Part shown: piece after piece, positions 11,032-23,554 of the stretch
How positions within the stretch are numbered: the stretch's first letter is position 1
Layout of the letters: every line of letters begins with the position of its first letter
From: Meloidogyne chitwoodi
Lineage: Eukaryota > Nematoda > Chromadorea > Rhabditida > Meloidogynidae
Length of the DNA: 64,000 nucleotides
Direction: 5' to 3'
NCBI GenBank assembly: GCA_015183035.1
Contig: JACZZP010000002.1
Coordinates: forward strand, 2,170,001-2,234,000
The notes under the pieces: generated by a model
Told to the model about the DNA's origin: nothing
What the model saw: the letters and a program-made list of their open reading frames with translations, nothing else
Databases searched by the model: none
Position numbers and translations under genes: made by a program

Positions 11032-12810
11032 TCAGTTCCAAGCAGAATTTAATTTCTTAAAATACAAATCAGAACAATGATTCATAGTACTTTTTTTAAT
11101 AAAATTTTGATTTATATCATTTTGTTTTCTCAAAAAATAATCATAAACAATTAATGTTATTATTGCATGAATAAATAGCAACTTTAAATTTAAAAAAATT
11201 ATTTTAAATTATTTTATTTTTTAAATTAATTAAACAGTTGGTTTAATATTTATCTTAAATTTAAAACTTATTTCTTCACTTATTTATTATAAGCAAAAAT
11301 TTATTTTTCAAGGTTAAACTTAAAAAGTTGTTTTGTTGTCTAATTTAAACTTAAAACATTTTTTTATTTTTCATATTTATTCCTAAAACACATTTTTTCA
11401 AGTTTAGACTAAAAAATGTTTTAAGTTTAAGCTTAAAAATTAGTTTTCAAGTTTAATCTAGAAAATGTTATTTATAAAAATTATTAAATAATTTACCAAA
11501 ATTATAGCTTCATAAGTGCGCATATAAATAAGTTGGCCATATTCTTCTCGTTTTGAACGAATAAACCACGAAAGTATATTAAAAATTGCAAAAACAAAAG
11601 AATAAGAAAAATCAAGTGGAAAAATGATTCTCATTACAAGAATATTTTGTTTGGCCTGATAACTTTGACTTAGGCTATAGGTAGATATTGAACTGAAACT
11701 TTAATTTTAAAATAAATTTGAATGTTTAATTAATTTATAAATTCTTACAAATTTGATTTAATTTTTTTATTTCGATGAATTAAAAAATAATCTGCTATAG
11801 CAATACAAATAACCAAAAATAAGAAAAATAAATGTAAATTTATTAGAATTTGTGAATTATAAATGCTTGTTAAGGTTAAGTAAACCATTGGATGACTAAA
11901 TGTGTTATCCTCAATTGAACTTATATAAACATATAAACAAAATAATGAAGTTAATGACCACTATAAAAATATTAAAAATTAATTTAAAAATTTAATTTTA
12001 ATACCACAATAATAGTGCTAATAACAGCAATCTTTTTTCCTTTATTTTCATAAATTTTAACAAAAATAGTAGCCAAAACACGTTCTATCATTATAGCAAA
12101 ATGAAGAAAAGGAGAGCCAGCAACATAAAGATAAAAGGGAATTCTCAGTAAATAAACTATCCAAACTTGTGTTAAACAATCACAAGAATTTTTATATGTA
12201 AATAAAATTATCTAAAAAATATTAAAATATATATACATATTTTAAAAAGTTAATATAACTTACAAAATTAAGAATATCCGTACTCATAAATGATAGGACA
12301 AAAATTGCATCAAAGATTAGTACATTAATAACTAATATCTGAATAAGGATCTTTAGGTATATTATTACTTAAAAAATTTCAATTAAATATTTAATTTATT
12401 TATGCAGAAACATTTTTAAAACTTTTGTTTTTCCGGAAACATTTTTAAAACTTTTGTTTTTCCGGAAACATTTTTAAAACTTTTGTTTTTCCGGAAACAT
12501 TTTTAAAACTTTTGTTTTTCCGGAAACATTTTTAAAACTTTTGTTTTTCGGGAAACATTTTTGAAATTTTGTTTTTCCGGAAAGTAATAAAAATGCTTTA
12601 GATCAGAATTTTTCCAAAACATATTTTACAATTTTACAAACTTACAATTAAATTATTATGTAATTTAACTTGTTTTGTTCTGTAAGACCAAATAACTTTA
12701 TAAATCAAAAGTAACACAATTATTCCACAAATAATTTGTATTATCCTTACAATATTATAGCCAATATCTAATACTGAAGCTTCGGCAGAAATACATTGTG
12801 TTTGATTCAT
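11032..12810 (-). CDS. Sra-superfamily (srab-like) chemoreceptor, copy 4
   Basis: Complete six-exon gene on the minus strand: 12810-12646, 12338-12264, 12211-12005, 11960-11749, 11692-11497, 11181-11032; 334 residues. Start MNQTQCISAEA. Motifs are KNSCDC, IERVLATIF, YENKG and YSLSQSYQAKQNI. Exon 4 is one codon shorter than in copies 2 and 3; the phases are unchanged. TM1 and TM2 are the most diverged among the four copies, while the TM3-loop region is the most conserved. Intron 1 contains a regular 29-bp tandem repeat. Likely the outer right end of the receptor cluster; nothing similar is found further right in the window. Confidence 0.92.
12410..12585. repeat. 29-bp minisatellite with CCGG core in receptor copy 4, intron 1
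   Basis: Six tandem units, each CCGGAAACATTTTTAAAACT followed by TTTGTTTTT. The units are nearly identical; the last two have single changes. It lies wholly within intron 1 (12339-12645). Confidence 0.95.
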
Positions 12811-15800
12811 TTTTTAGTACTAAAAATTAATAATTAAATAAACGTTAGTGGTTCAGTGTCTCCCCAGTGAAGGGAAACCGTTTATTTTAAACGTAAAATT
12901 AAATCTTTAAAAATTATTTATAATTTATATTTATTTAAACAATTATATTAAAAATGTGGAAAGCTATTAGAAGAGGACAAAAAATGTTTAGAATTTTTTA
13001 AAGGGTAATTTTATTATTTTTTAATTATTAGGTTATATATAATGTAATTAAAATTGATACAACCTTTGTTTAAAAAATATAATTTTATAACTTGTATAAA
13101 ATAAAAAATAATATTTTAATTAATTTATGTAAATATTCCCACACTTATTTTATGTAAATCAAAAGTATAATGTATCTTTAAGTTTCCCTAAGTCATACAA
13201 AATTTTTCTCCACAAACTTCCCCTATAAGTATTTAAAAAATTTGAATTTGAAAATTCTTAGAAATGACAAGACATATTTTTATATAGAAAAAAAAATTAA
13301 ATAAAATAATAAAATAAAATAAAATAAAATAAAATAAAATAAAATAAAATAAAATAAAATAAAATAAAATAAAATAAAATAAAATAAAATAAAATAAAAT
13401 AAAATAAAATAAAATAAAATAAAATAAAAAACTTTTTCTTTTGTAAACATAGTCACGCTATATAAACTTATAATAATGTTGTCCTTTAAATGCTACCTTT
13501 AATAATAAACGTCAGTTATAATGTTATGGTAATTATATATTAAACTTATGGGTTAACAACTTTTGTGTTAATTATCTTTTTTAACATTTTTTGTTATTAA
13601 CAAAGCTGAATTGGATTTTTTTTAATCAAACTTATAAAAATAAAAGAAATCTATTCAACAAATAAAATAAAAAAAAATAATTATCAAAAGATTTATTTAA
13701 ATAATCCTTATTATTAGAAAGGGAATAAATGTTTGTATATCTCGCTAATTTTAGGAATAAATAATAAATTAAATATATTAAAGGTTTAATGGTTAATAAT
13801 CCTTTTTTTAATAAAAATAAATATTTTATTGAGTGAAAGGTGCTGTTTTGCACCTGGAAAATTAGTCTTTACTCAAGAAAATAGATTTCATTGAATTTAA
13901 AAAAAATAAAATAATTTAAAATATTTATTTTAATATTTTAATAAATTATTTAAATTTTAAAAAATGATTTTTTATATAAATATTTAAATAATATATTTTA
14001 TATTTATTTTATGTGTGTTAATTTAGGTATATTAATTAATTAATTTAAAGATTTAAAAAAGACAATTCTTATAAAATAAATTGTGGTTTTATTTTTGTAT
14101 TCTCTTGGCATTTTTTTTTTGAAAAAAAATTAAATTTGAAATAAAATATTTTAAATAATTTTATTAATTTTTTATATTAATTAAATATTTTTATTTAATT
14201 TTAAAATAAATATTTAATAAAAATAATATATTTAAAAAATAAATTAAAATGTATATAAATTTAAAAAAAACAAAAAAGTTTAATTAAATAAATTTAAATA
14301 ATTAAATGGGGAGAGAGTGTCCTATGAAATTCAGCTTCCCTCCCTCCATCTTTAAAATTAAAATTTAAAAATCTGAGTATAAAATACTTCAAAGTTTTGT
14401 CTTTTTGAAATTTAAAATAATTGAAAATTAATTTAATTAATTAAAAAAATTAAATTTTTTTAAATTATTTTAAGCCTTTTTTGTATTTAAATAAACTAAA
14501 CATTTGGACTAAATTAAATATATTTATTTAGACATATCTATTTTTAAATAAATTAAAACAAAAGGCTTTTATTCTAATTAAATTTTAAAATTAATAATTA
14601 AAATTTATATTTATATTTTAAATAAATAATTTTTCTTAAAAATTAAAAATGATTTTTTAATTATTAAAAACAGATGTTTTTCTAGACATTATATTTTTAT
14701 TTTATTTTTATTTTATTTTTTATATCAATTTTCTATTAATTTAATTTAGAAGGAATTAATTAAAAATGTTCAAAATTTATTATTTAATTTAAAAAATTAG
14801 TTGGTTTTTCATTTACATTTTTACAGACCTTTCTTTGCCCATAAAAAGGACTCTTAAACTACACAATAAAACCTGGAATTTTTAATAATATTAAGCAAAG
14901 AAAACGAGTACTTTGAAAAATGAAATGACCGAATGAGACTCTAAACTTAAATTTCTATTTTCTAATTTAATACTAGTATATCCAAGAAAGCGGGAAAATC
15001 ATCCGATAAACAAGGAAAGGGACAGACCTGTTGCTCTACTATAAATATAATTTAATTAGATTAAATTTTTTTTAATTTTATTTTATTTAAATTAAAAATA
15101 TTTATAAATATTTTTAATAAAATATAAAATTATAAAAAATATAAATAAATAAAATTTTATTCACAATATTACTCATTTTTGTTATTAATTTAAAAATTAA
15201 AAAAATAATAAAGTAAATCATCATTAATATGTAAATAAATAAATTTATTAATTTATTTCCTGTGCGCCAAAATAGATATTAAAAATAAATAAAAAAAATT
15301 TGTAGTACAAAAAATTAATTAAAATTAATATTTTTTTTTAGAATTATAGAGAAGATTTTTAAGAAATAAATAATTAAATCTATAAATAATTAATTAAAAA
15401 AAAATATTTTTTTTGCAAAAATTTTATTTAAAAATTGTATTTCTTTTTTTTCTTGTATTTTTTAAACAAATTAATTAGAATAATAATTAAAAACTCTCGT
15501 TTTGCAAAGTCGAGACTGTTAAATAAAAATCAAAAAAATGCTAAAATAAAATTAAATATATTTTTAATTTGAAAATTATTTAATTTGAAAATTATTTAAT
15601 TTTTTAAAAATAATTAAATTCAAATAATTTGAAAAATAATTGAATTTGTTCGTTCTCTAGGTATTATTTTAAACACCAAACAATAAATTATAAAAGAATA
15701 GATAAATTAAATGGAAATAAATAAACTCTTAAAAAGGTTAAAATTAAAGAATAATGGAGATACTGAATTTTATTTATTTAAATTAAAAAAATATTAAATT

Positions 15801-16633
15801 ACATCTCTGCTCAAAAAGGGTAAAAAATACTAATTTTTAATAATTAAATTAATTAAAAATTAAGTCTCTCTAAAAAATTATTTTTAATTAAAATTTTGTA
15901 TTATTATTTTAAATAAATCTAAAATAATAATTATTATTTTTGTGCACATCTAGTATTTAATAAATTTTTATTTTGTACAGATTAATCACTTTTTGAATAT
16001 TAAATTAACAAAAATAAATAAATATATGTGTGGGAAATTACAAAAAATAATAATAATATTTATTTTTAACTTTAAAAACAAAAATGATTCACAAATTAAT
16101 TAAATAAATATTAAATATTTTTAATATTTATTTAATTTAAAACGCCCATAAATATTTAATATAAATACTGGTAAAATTAAAGGAAAATAAATACATTTAT
16201 TTAAATATTTAATTAATCTCTCCAATAATATATTTCTATTAAATTATTTATTTATATTTAAATATGTAATTATTTTTTAAAAAATTTAAAAAATTAAAAA
16301 TATTTATTTTATTTTATTTTTTGAAATTAATTTAAAAATTATAACAGAAAGTTAATAAATTGTGCAAGATATATTACGGTATAATATTTTAATTTATTAT
16401 CTTCAACTTTATTTTTACCTATTCTTCCTTTTCTTTAAAGGTAAATAAATTAATTAAATATAAATATTATTTTTAATTAATTTTTAAGGAAATTTAAAGA
16501 ATATTTATTATTAATAAAAAATGTTAAATAATACAAATATTTATTAAAAAAAAAATATTTATCCAATTAAATAAATACAAATTTAAACATTTCAGGAAAA
16601 ATGAAAACTTTATTAAGCTTTGATTTATAAATT
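12811..16633. other. Long gene-free AT-rich region
   Basis: I see no credible gene. It contains the upstream region of receptor copy 4, an AAAAT microsatellite, and short GC-richer islands near 14300-14345 and 14820-15050 with no coding sense. A short repeat (CTATTCTTCCTTTTCTTTAA, about 16420) matches the lead-in of the decayed family units further right. Confidence 0.6.
13300..13430. repeat. (AAAAT)n microsatellite
   Basis: About 24 nearly perfect copies of the pentamer AAAAT/AAATA run without interruption to about 13430. A standard simple repeat, probably length-polymorphic. Confidence 0.97.
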
Positions 16634-16643
16634 AAAAAAAAAT

Positions 16644-17265
16644 GTAAATGTGTAGTTGGCGGTCTACCTGTACGCAAAAGGCGTTTGCAGTTTGCAAGCG
16701 CTCTTTGCATTTTTGGCGTTAGGAGAGTCGCTCACTCATTTTTCCTTTTCCATTATAGTATGCTTTTGGCACAGAGAGAAAAGACCCATTGAGCCACTTT
16801 ATGTTCATATTGCTACCACATTTGAAGCAGATCATTTTAGTCTTCAAAAGTCGGAAACCTTGTAGATATTCAATAATTAAAATTTGGGATTTTTTCCTTG
16901 ATTCAATAGCGAGAGTTTGATCATCGAAAAATGGAATCCAGAATTTTTCTTCAGAGGAATTATTAGTTGGGCAAGAAAGGGAGGACATATTGGAAGTTTA
17001 ATGAAAATGTTAAAAAATTCTATTATGTAAATATTTATATTTATAAAACAAAGCCATGTCCCAAATTTATAATATTTGATCATTTAAAATAAACATATTT
17101 TCACTTTATTATTAATTATTTTCCTCTTTTCTCTCTGTGCCAAAAGCATACTATAATGGAAAAGGAAAAATGAGTGAGCGACTCTTCTAACGCCAAAAAT
17201 GCAAAAAGCGCTTACAAACTGCAAACGTCTTTTGCGTACAGGTAGACCGCCAACTACACATTTAC
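16644..17265. mobile_element. Non-autonomous DNA transposon with about 140-bp inverted repeats
   Basis: Left arm 16644-16786 and right arm 17118-17265 are nearly perfect reverse complements, with outer ends GTAAATGTGTAGTTGGCGGT and CTACACATTTAC. Both flanks carry AAAAAAAAT, a possible 9-bp target duplication (weak, as it is low complexity; one extra C on the right). The interior holds a transposase-like fragment on the minus strand. The GC content is higher than the surroundings. An 8-9 bp duplication would fit the Merlin superfamily; this assignment is inferred. Confidence 0.85.
16719..16988 (-). pseudogene. Transposase-like fragment (possible Merlin/IS1016 N-terminal zinc motif)
   Basis: An 89-codon open frame within the inverted-repeat element begins MSSLSCPTNN and contains FLxx-like hydrophobic spacing before MICFKCGSNMN. 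This resembles the N-terminal CxxCG zinc motif and preceding helix of Merlin/ISXO2-like transposases. The catalytic DDE-type domain is absent; the frame runs straight into the inverted repeat. Probably a remnant of the autonomous parent, not a functional protein. The family call is from a short motif only. Confidence 0.45.
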
Positions 17266-17940
17266 CAAAAAAAATATTTAAATAAAAAAAGTCAACCAAA
17301 AAAAATTAAAATAAGAAGGAGGAGTTGTGGATAAATACATTAAATTAATTAAAAAGAAAAAATATTTTTTTTTAAATGAACAACAATTTTATTTACAAAT
17401 TGTTTTAATTTGAATAAAAAGAAACTCAAAAACAACAATTAATTAAATTTGGATAAAAATAATTAATTAATTATTTGTCTTTTTTTTAAATTAAAAAAAT
17501 CTGCAACAGGTTAAAATTTTGATATAATTATTTTTTAAATTTATATTTAGGTGCTAGAATTTGTTGCAGTTATCTAATAATGCCTTTATTTATTCATTCT
17601 GAAGAAAATACTGATGTTTTAATACAGTAATATTCTCTTATTTAAATATATTTGTACAAATGATTTCTTAAAGAAGAAAAATGATTATTATATTAAAAAG
17701 GAAGTGTTTAAATACCCTTTTTTGAGACAATAATATAAGGAATATGAAGAAGAATTTACATTGTAAATTAAAATGTGGAAATGTTGAAAAATTGGAAGGT
17801 TACGATGAATTAAATAGAAAAAAGTAAAAGAAGATGAAGGATATATTTTATTAAATATTATTTAATTATATTCTTCCTTTTCTTTAAAGGTAAATTAATT
17901 AATTAATTAAATTAAATATATTTTTTATTTATTAATTAAA
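17266..17940. other. Spacer before the decayed secreted-family array
   Basis: Mostly AT-rich. From about 17740 to 17900 there is a segment repeated at 20170-20350 and 21290-21420 (reading GAAGAATTTACATTGTAAAT and later CTTCCTTTTCTTTAAAGGTA). It appears to be the lead-in of each duplicated unit and was probably an exon (Lys/Glu-rich) plus splice donor in the ancestral gene. No intact frame now. Confidence 0.55.
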
Positions 17941-19920
17941 AACAGAATTGTGTTCTGTTATCAAAGCCAATCCGGACATCATCGACAGCCTTAAATTGAG
18001 CCAAGAATTTGAAATTAAAAAAGGAAACAATTATAGACTCTGTGGTCAATGCATTAAAACTGGGCAATGCAAAGAATATGTCAATGGAAAAAAGTTAGAG
18101 TGGAATGGATTTAAGTTATATTATTATTATTAGAGTAGCAAAACACTCGAGCTTGAAGTGGACTTTCTCGTCAACAGGTATTTTTTGTTCATTTTTTAAA
18201 TTTATTTTTAAATATTTAATAAAATTATTAAAAACTAGAAAACTGATCCAATGCTTGTCAAAATTTCCAAAGCCCGAAGAACCACAGCTTTGCTGGAATT
18301 TATTTTTATAATTAGATGAGAAGGCTAGCGGAAGCAATACAAGCGAAAATCTGCTTAATATAGTCAATTCCAAAAAAGAAGACATGAAAAAATCAAAAAA
18401 TAAACTTGACAATATAGTAGCCAAAACAACTCGAAAAATTGATTCTAATAAAGCAAAAATGGCATTAAAAGAGGCAAAAGATAGTATTGATATGAATACA
18501 AATGCTGCCCAGGATGCGTTTAATAAAATGAAGTTGATTGTAAAAAATGCAGAAATGCTGTTGCCAAGGGAGAAAGAACAAACTCTCCAAAAGATTGGGC
18601 TAAAGTTGAGAAGGCTTCTATTGGGGCAAGTCTAGCTAAGCTGCAAAGCTTGGCGCCAAATTGCAGAAAATGCGCATGAAGCAGCTAAAAATGGTCGATT
18701 CAATCAAAAAACTCGAAGATTTGATGAACCAGCAAGGAGACGGTAATTTTGCTTAAAATCTTAAATTTGTCTTAAATCAAATATTTTTATTTAATTTAAA
18801 TATTAAAAATTTTGAAAATTTCAAGGTTCTCGCAAAACTTCACCGGAAAAACACCTTTCCAATTTCTTTTATATATCGGTGAACTTATTGTCTATGGAGA
18901 CCAAGAACTTTTGTATTTTTTTAAATAAAATTAAATTTTAATTTTATTTTAGTAAAATTGAAAGAAAAAGATCCGGAAAAGGATACTGCTATAAATAGTT
19001 TGTATATTTGGATCTGTTCTTTTGGTTTAATAATTATAATCCATTGGAAAATGAAGGTCGTAAAGGATATATTGGACTCCATAGAACAGAAGAGTGAGAG
19101 GAAGAGGTAAATTATTTTTAAATTTTTTTAGTAAATTTAAAAGATAAAAATCCAGAAACTGATAATATTGCTTTGGATAGTTTATATTTGGATATTTTCT
19201 TTTATTTTGAAAATATGATCTTCTGAAAGACGAAGGTCGCAAGGTCTACGTTGGATTGCATGGTTTGGATGAATGTGAGGAATAAATAAATAAATTAAAA
19301 AATTTTATTTAATTTAAAAAAAATATAATTTATAAAAATTAAAAAATAATAATAAATTAAAAAATTATTTTAACAGGAAATGTGTTGGTGATAGGCTCAA
19401 ACAAAACACTGAAAGACTTGCTAGGCAAAATTTTGAAGAAAATTTAAAGCAGGATTTGAAGGATAAGGAGCATGATGAAAAAATTGAAATTATATCTGAT
19501 GCGGTAAGAAATTTAAAATTAAATTTTAAAATATTATTAAAAAAAGCATTTATAAATAAATTTTATTTAAAGATGAAAAAGCTGAAATGGAAAAGAGAAT
19601 TGCCTTGGAAAACAAATTAAATGATTTATTGGAAAGATTTAATTCTAAAGAAAAGGATGATACAAAAGGACAAATATGTAGAAGAAGAAATGAATAAAGT
19701 AAGAAAAGAAGCTGAAAAAACATTATGAGAGAATATTATATCTATTGTGGAATACCTATGATATTGAAGTAGAATCTCTATTGTTGAATATGATGTTGAA
19801 GTATTTAAAAAATTGGAAAGCCACAATAAATGAACTCGAAGAATCTCAGAAGGATTCGAAAGAATATGAAGGATGTTTAGGAGGAGATGAGTCTCAAACA
19901 TTGAAGGTTAAATAAAGAAA
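17941..19920 (+). pseudogene. Unrecognised secreted Cys family, unit U1 (decayed)
   Basis: Several exon-like blocks follow each other. 17945-18130 gives ANPDIIDSLKLSQEFEIKKG, then RLCGQCIKTGQCKEY and EWNGFKLYYY. 18313-18743 gives a Lys-rich coiled-coil segment (NKLDNIVAKTTRKIDSNKAK). 18826-18925 gives SQNFTGKTPFQFLLYIGELI. 18953-19053 and 19130-19285 are two versions of a block with LKEKDPEKDT and EGRKGYIGLH. 19377-19503 and 19573-19690 give charged helices (KCVGDRLKQNTERLARQNFE). Single-base frameshifts and stops separate or interrupt the blocks, for example at 18129 (TAG after YYYY) and near 19210. I do not recognise the family. The structure suggests a Cys-containing globular domain plus a coiled coil. 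Confidence 0.6.
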
Positions 19921-20169
19921 AGCAACTTATAATATTAATTAAAAATGTTTGAAGAACTTTGAGACTGTCTCTTCTGCTGGAAAAAACTTTTGCAAACAAA
20001 CATAAATGTTTTAAAAAGTAAATTTGTTTATAAATTATTTTCAACAACAAATAAATTAGATAAAAAAAGAAAAGAGGAAATAATCTTTGATTGATGAAGC
20101 AATGAAAATACAAAATTAAAAAATTTAATAAAAATAAAGACAAGGAGATTAATAAGAACTAAAAGAAGA

Positions 20170-21060
20170 GCTTAAGAAGAATATGAAGAAGAGTTTACTT
20201 TGTAAATTAAAATGTGTGAAGATTTAGAAAAACTGGAAAAGTTAATGAAGCAAAAAGAAAAAAATTAAAAGAAGATGAGGGATTTATTTGGCTAATTTAT
20301 TTAATTAAATATTCTTATTTTTCTTTAAAGGTAAATTAATTAATTAAATAAATATATTTTTTTAAATTAATTAATAACAGAATTGTGTTCTGACTATTAA
20401 CCAATCCGAGTCTCTTTGATAAGTTAAGTTCAGCTAAAAATTTGAAATTAAAAAAGGAAATAACTATAGACTCTGTGGTAATTGCATTAAGACAGGGCAA
20501 TGCAAAGAATCTGTTAAAGGAAAAAAGTTGGAGTGGAATGGTTTCAAGTTTTATTTTTACCAAAGCAGCAAAACACTCCAACTTGACTACTTTTACCAAA
20601 CAAGCAAAACACTCCAACTTGACTTTGATTTTTATGGCAACAGGTATTTTTTGATAATTTTTATAATTTTATTTTTATTAAAATGGGATTGGAAATTATA
20701 TGATTGTTTACTTTTTCTTAAAAAATTATTTTAAATAATATTTTTATTTAATTTAAATATTAAAAATTTTGAAAATTTCAAGGTTCTCGCAGAATTTCAC
20801 CGGAACAACACCTTTTCGATTTCTTTTATATATCGGTGAACTTGTTGTCTATGGAGACCAAGAACTTTTGTATTTTTTATTTTAAGTAAAATTAAATTTT
20901 CTTTTAATTTTTAGTCAAATTAAAAGAAAAAGATCATTTATATCTGGATCTGTTCTTTTGGTTTAATAATTATAATCCATTGGAAAATGAGGGTCGTAAA
21001 GCATATATTGGACTCCATAGAACAGAAGAGTGAGAGGAAGAGGTAAATTATTTTTAATAT
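20170..21060 (+). pseudogene. Unrecognised secreted Cys family, unit U2 (decayed)
   Basis: A partial duplicate of U1. 20392-20645 carries the Cys-domain exon, with the N-terminal half broken by stops and the C-terminal half readable (EWNGFKFYFYQSSKTLQLD). In it an 11-residue segment (FYQSSKTLQLD type) has been duplicated in tandem. 20785-21045 is nearly identical to 18826-19085 of U1, offset about 1.95 kb, indicating recent segmental duplication. Frameshifts remain. The coiled-coil exon of U1 is missing here. Confidence 0.6.
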
Positions 21061-21829
21061 TTTTTATTTAGTAAAAAATATTTTTTAAAAAAGAAAACTG
21101 TCAGAACAACGACTTCAACCATCACATTGCCCTCACAGAAATCTGAAAAATGGTGAAAGAATTCAAATAAATCTCAATAAAATTTACAAAAAAGAACCAG
21201 GAAAGAAATTGAAAAAATGCAGAGAATTACTTTAAAAAATTAAAAAGAAAAAATTAATTTGGAGAAAATATCTCTTCATGTCGTAGAATTTAAATTTGTG
21301 AAGATTTAGAAAAATTAGAAGATTTGAACAATCAAAAATAGAAGAGTAAAAGAAGAGGGATGTATTTTATTAAATATTATTTATCTAATTCTTCCTTTTA
21401 TTTAAAGGTAAATTAATTAAATTAATTAATTAAATATATTCTTAAGGAAAAATGCTGCACCATACACGATAAATGTTAAATTATAATATATTCTAGTATA
21501 ATTAAATTATTTAATAATTTAGTAAAAATATTAAAAAAATGTTTATTAACAAAATGGCCAAATTATTTGATTATTTTATTTACGGCATATTTGTTTTTCT
21601 TTTTTATAATTTGGAATTAAATACAAATTTAAATAATTAAATGTAAGTTTAAAAAATAAATAAATATACATAAATTATTTTTTAAATAAACTTTCTTTTA
21701 CTTACAAATTAGCTTCACAAATTTTTTATATTTTTTATTAAAAAAAAAATTTTTCAGAGATAGAAATTCGTTATAAAATGGAAATAATGACTTTCATACC
21801 ATAATTAATTCTTTTTTTAATGAATTCAA

Positions 21830-22710
21830 AATATATTCAAAAGGATTATAATTCAAAATCTTATTTATATGTTCTTTTTGGTCTAATAACAACCTTTCTA
21901 CTAATTTCCGGAATTTATTGAAGTATGAAGAATGTCCCATTGAGAACTCTGCATGCTCAATAACCTTCTGATTTATTCGAAATGTGTTGGGTAAATATTA
22001 AATATATTTTTATTTTTATAAAATTAATTAATTAATTTAATTTAAAATACCCTAAAATAATATATTAAAATTATAATTTAATTAAATTTTGGATAAATTG
22101 TTACCAAAATATTTTTTAATAATTATTTGAAAAGAAAATATATTTAATATTTTGGGAAAAAAAATTTTTAATAATTGGACTTTTTTAAAAAAAATTTTTC
22201 AAAATTATAGACCTAAAGAGGACTTAAAATTTATTAAAATTTATATTAAATTAAAAAAAAAACATATTTTTTATGTAAATAAATAAAATTTAAGTATTTT
22301 AAATAAATTAAATAATATATTTTTATTTACTAAATTTAATTAAAAAATATTTATTAATTTTCTCTATAACCTTCCTTCCTTTTTTACTTTTAACTTGTTA
22401 AAAATTAATTTTTAAAAATAATAATTTTATTTAATTTAACAGTTTTGTTGTATGTTACCAAAGCATGCTAACAAACCCTGGCCTCTTCGATCACTTAAAA
22501 TTCAGTCAGGAATTTGAAGTTCAAAAAGGAAAAAATCATCGGCTCTGCGACCACTGCAAAAAGATTGGACAGTGCAAAGAATATGTTAAAGGAAAAAAGT
22601 TGGAGTGGAATTGTTTTTACCAAAGCAGCAAAACACAACTTGACTATTTTTACCAAACAAGCAAAAACACTCCAACTTGACTTTGATTTTTATGGAAACA
22701 GGTATTTTTT
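21830..22710 (+). pseudogene. Unrecognised secreted Cys family, unit U3 (signal exon plus Cys exon, decayed)
   Basis: Best-preserved N-terminal part of block 1. 21860-21995 encodes a hydrophobic signal-like stretch (YLYVLFGLITTFLLISGIY), a one-base frameshift, then KYEECPIENSACSITF and a TGA. A GTAAAT donor follows. The next exon, from 22442, reads FVVCYQSMLTNPGLFDHLKF, then RLCDHCKKIGQCKEY, and breaks after EWNC, where bases are missing compared with U2. This shows that the family had a signal peptide, a short CPI...C exon and a C-Y/N-P/C-x2-C/C exon, like block 2 at 33-34.6 kb. Confidence 0.6.
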
Positions 22711-22779
22711 AATAATTTTTTTAATAATTTTATTTTTAATTAAATTTATTTTTTTAAATTATTTTTTAAATTTTATTTA

Positions 22780-23485
22780 ATTCAATAGTATCGTGTTCTG
22801 TTACCAAAGCCTTTTGACTAACCTTGACATCTTCGAGAATTTCAAATTCAGCCAAGAATTTGAAATTCGACAACGAAAAGGACAAAAAGACTCTGTGGAC
22901 ACTGCAAAAACATCGGGCAGTGCAAGGAAGCAGTTGACAGAAAAGATTTAGTGTGGAATGGATTTAAATTATATTATTATGAAAGTAGCAATACATTGAG
23001 GCTTTAAATTGATTTCAACGAAAATTGGTATTCTTAATAATAATTTTTAAATTTTATTTTTTAATTAAATTTTTTAAATTAAATTTTTAATTTTGGAAAT
23101 TATTTAGTATTTAATTCAAAAATTATTTTTTAAATAATTTTTTGAATTTTATTTTCTTAAATTATTCAATTAATTTATTTGTTTTTGATTTATTTAATTT
23201 TTATAATTTCAAGCTTTTCGCAAAACTTGACCATAACCCCGCTTCTCTTTTTTTGAGCTCATCAGCCGTGGAGACCAACTTTGTATTTTTTTAATTTTAA
23301 TAAAATTAAATTTTAAATGTTTAGTGACTTTAATGCCAAAAAACAGTCCGGACAAGGTGCTTTAAAAAGCTTATTTATGGATTTGTTTTTTTTATTTTGA
23401 AAAATATGACTTTCTGAAAGACGAAGGTTGAAAGGTCTATCTTGGATTGCATGGCTTGGAAGAGTGAGGAAGAGGTAATTTTTCT
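22780..23485 (+). pseudogene. Unrecognised secreted Cys family, unit U4 (decayed)
   Basis: 22788-23025 is a Cys-domain exon with several frameshifts; it is readable only piecewise (for example AVQGSS versus QCKE, then NGFKLYYYESSNTL). 23210-23300 and 23320-23475 resemble the SQNFTG-type and DEGRK-type blocks of U1, with in-frame stops (for example TGA at the Arg/Lys position in the DEG block). Non-functional as read. Confidence 0.5.
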
Positions 23486-23554
23486 AAATTTTTTTTTTAA
23501 TTATTAAAAAGAATATCTCTTTATTTCATTTAAATATTAAATTTTAAAATTTTT

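Noticed and set aside
12410..12585. CRISPR-like appearance of regular 29-bp repeats
   Set aside because: No unique spacers; the units are contiguous tandem copies within a eukaryotic intron.
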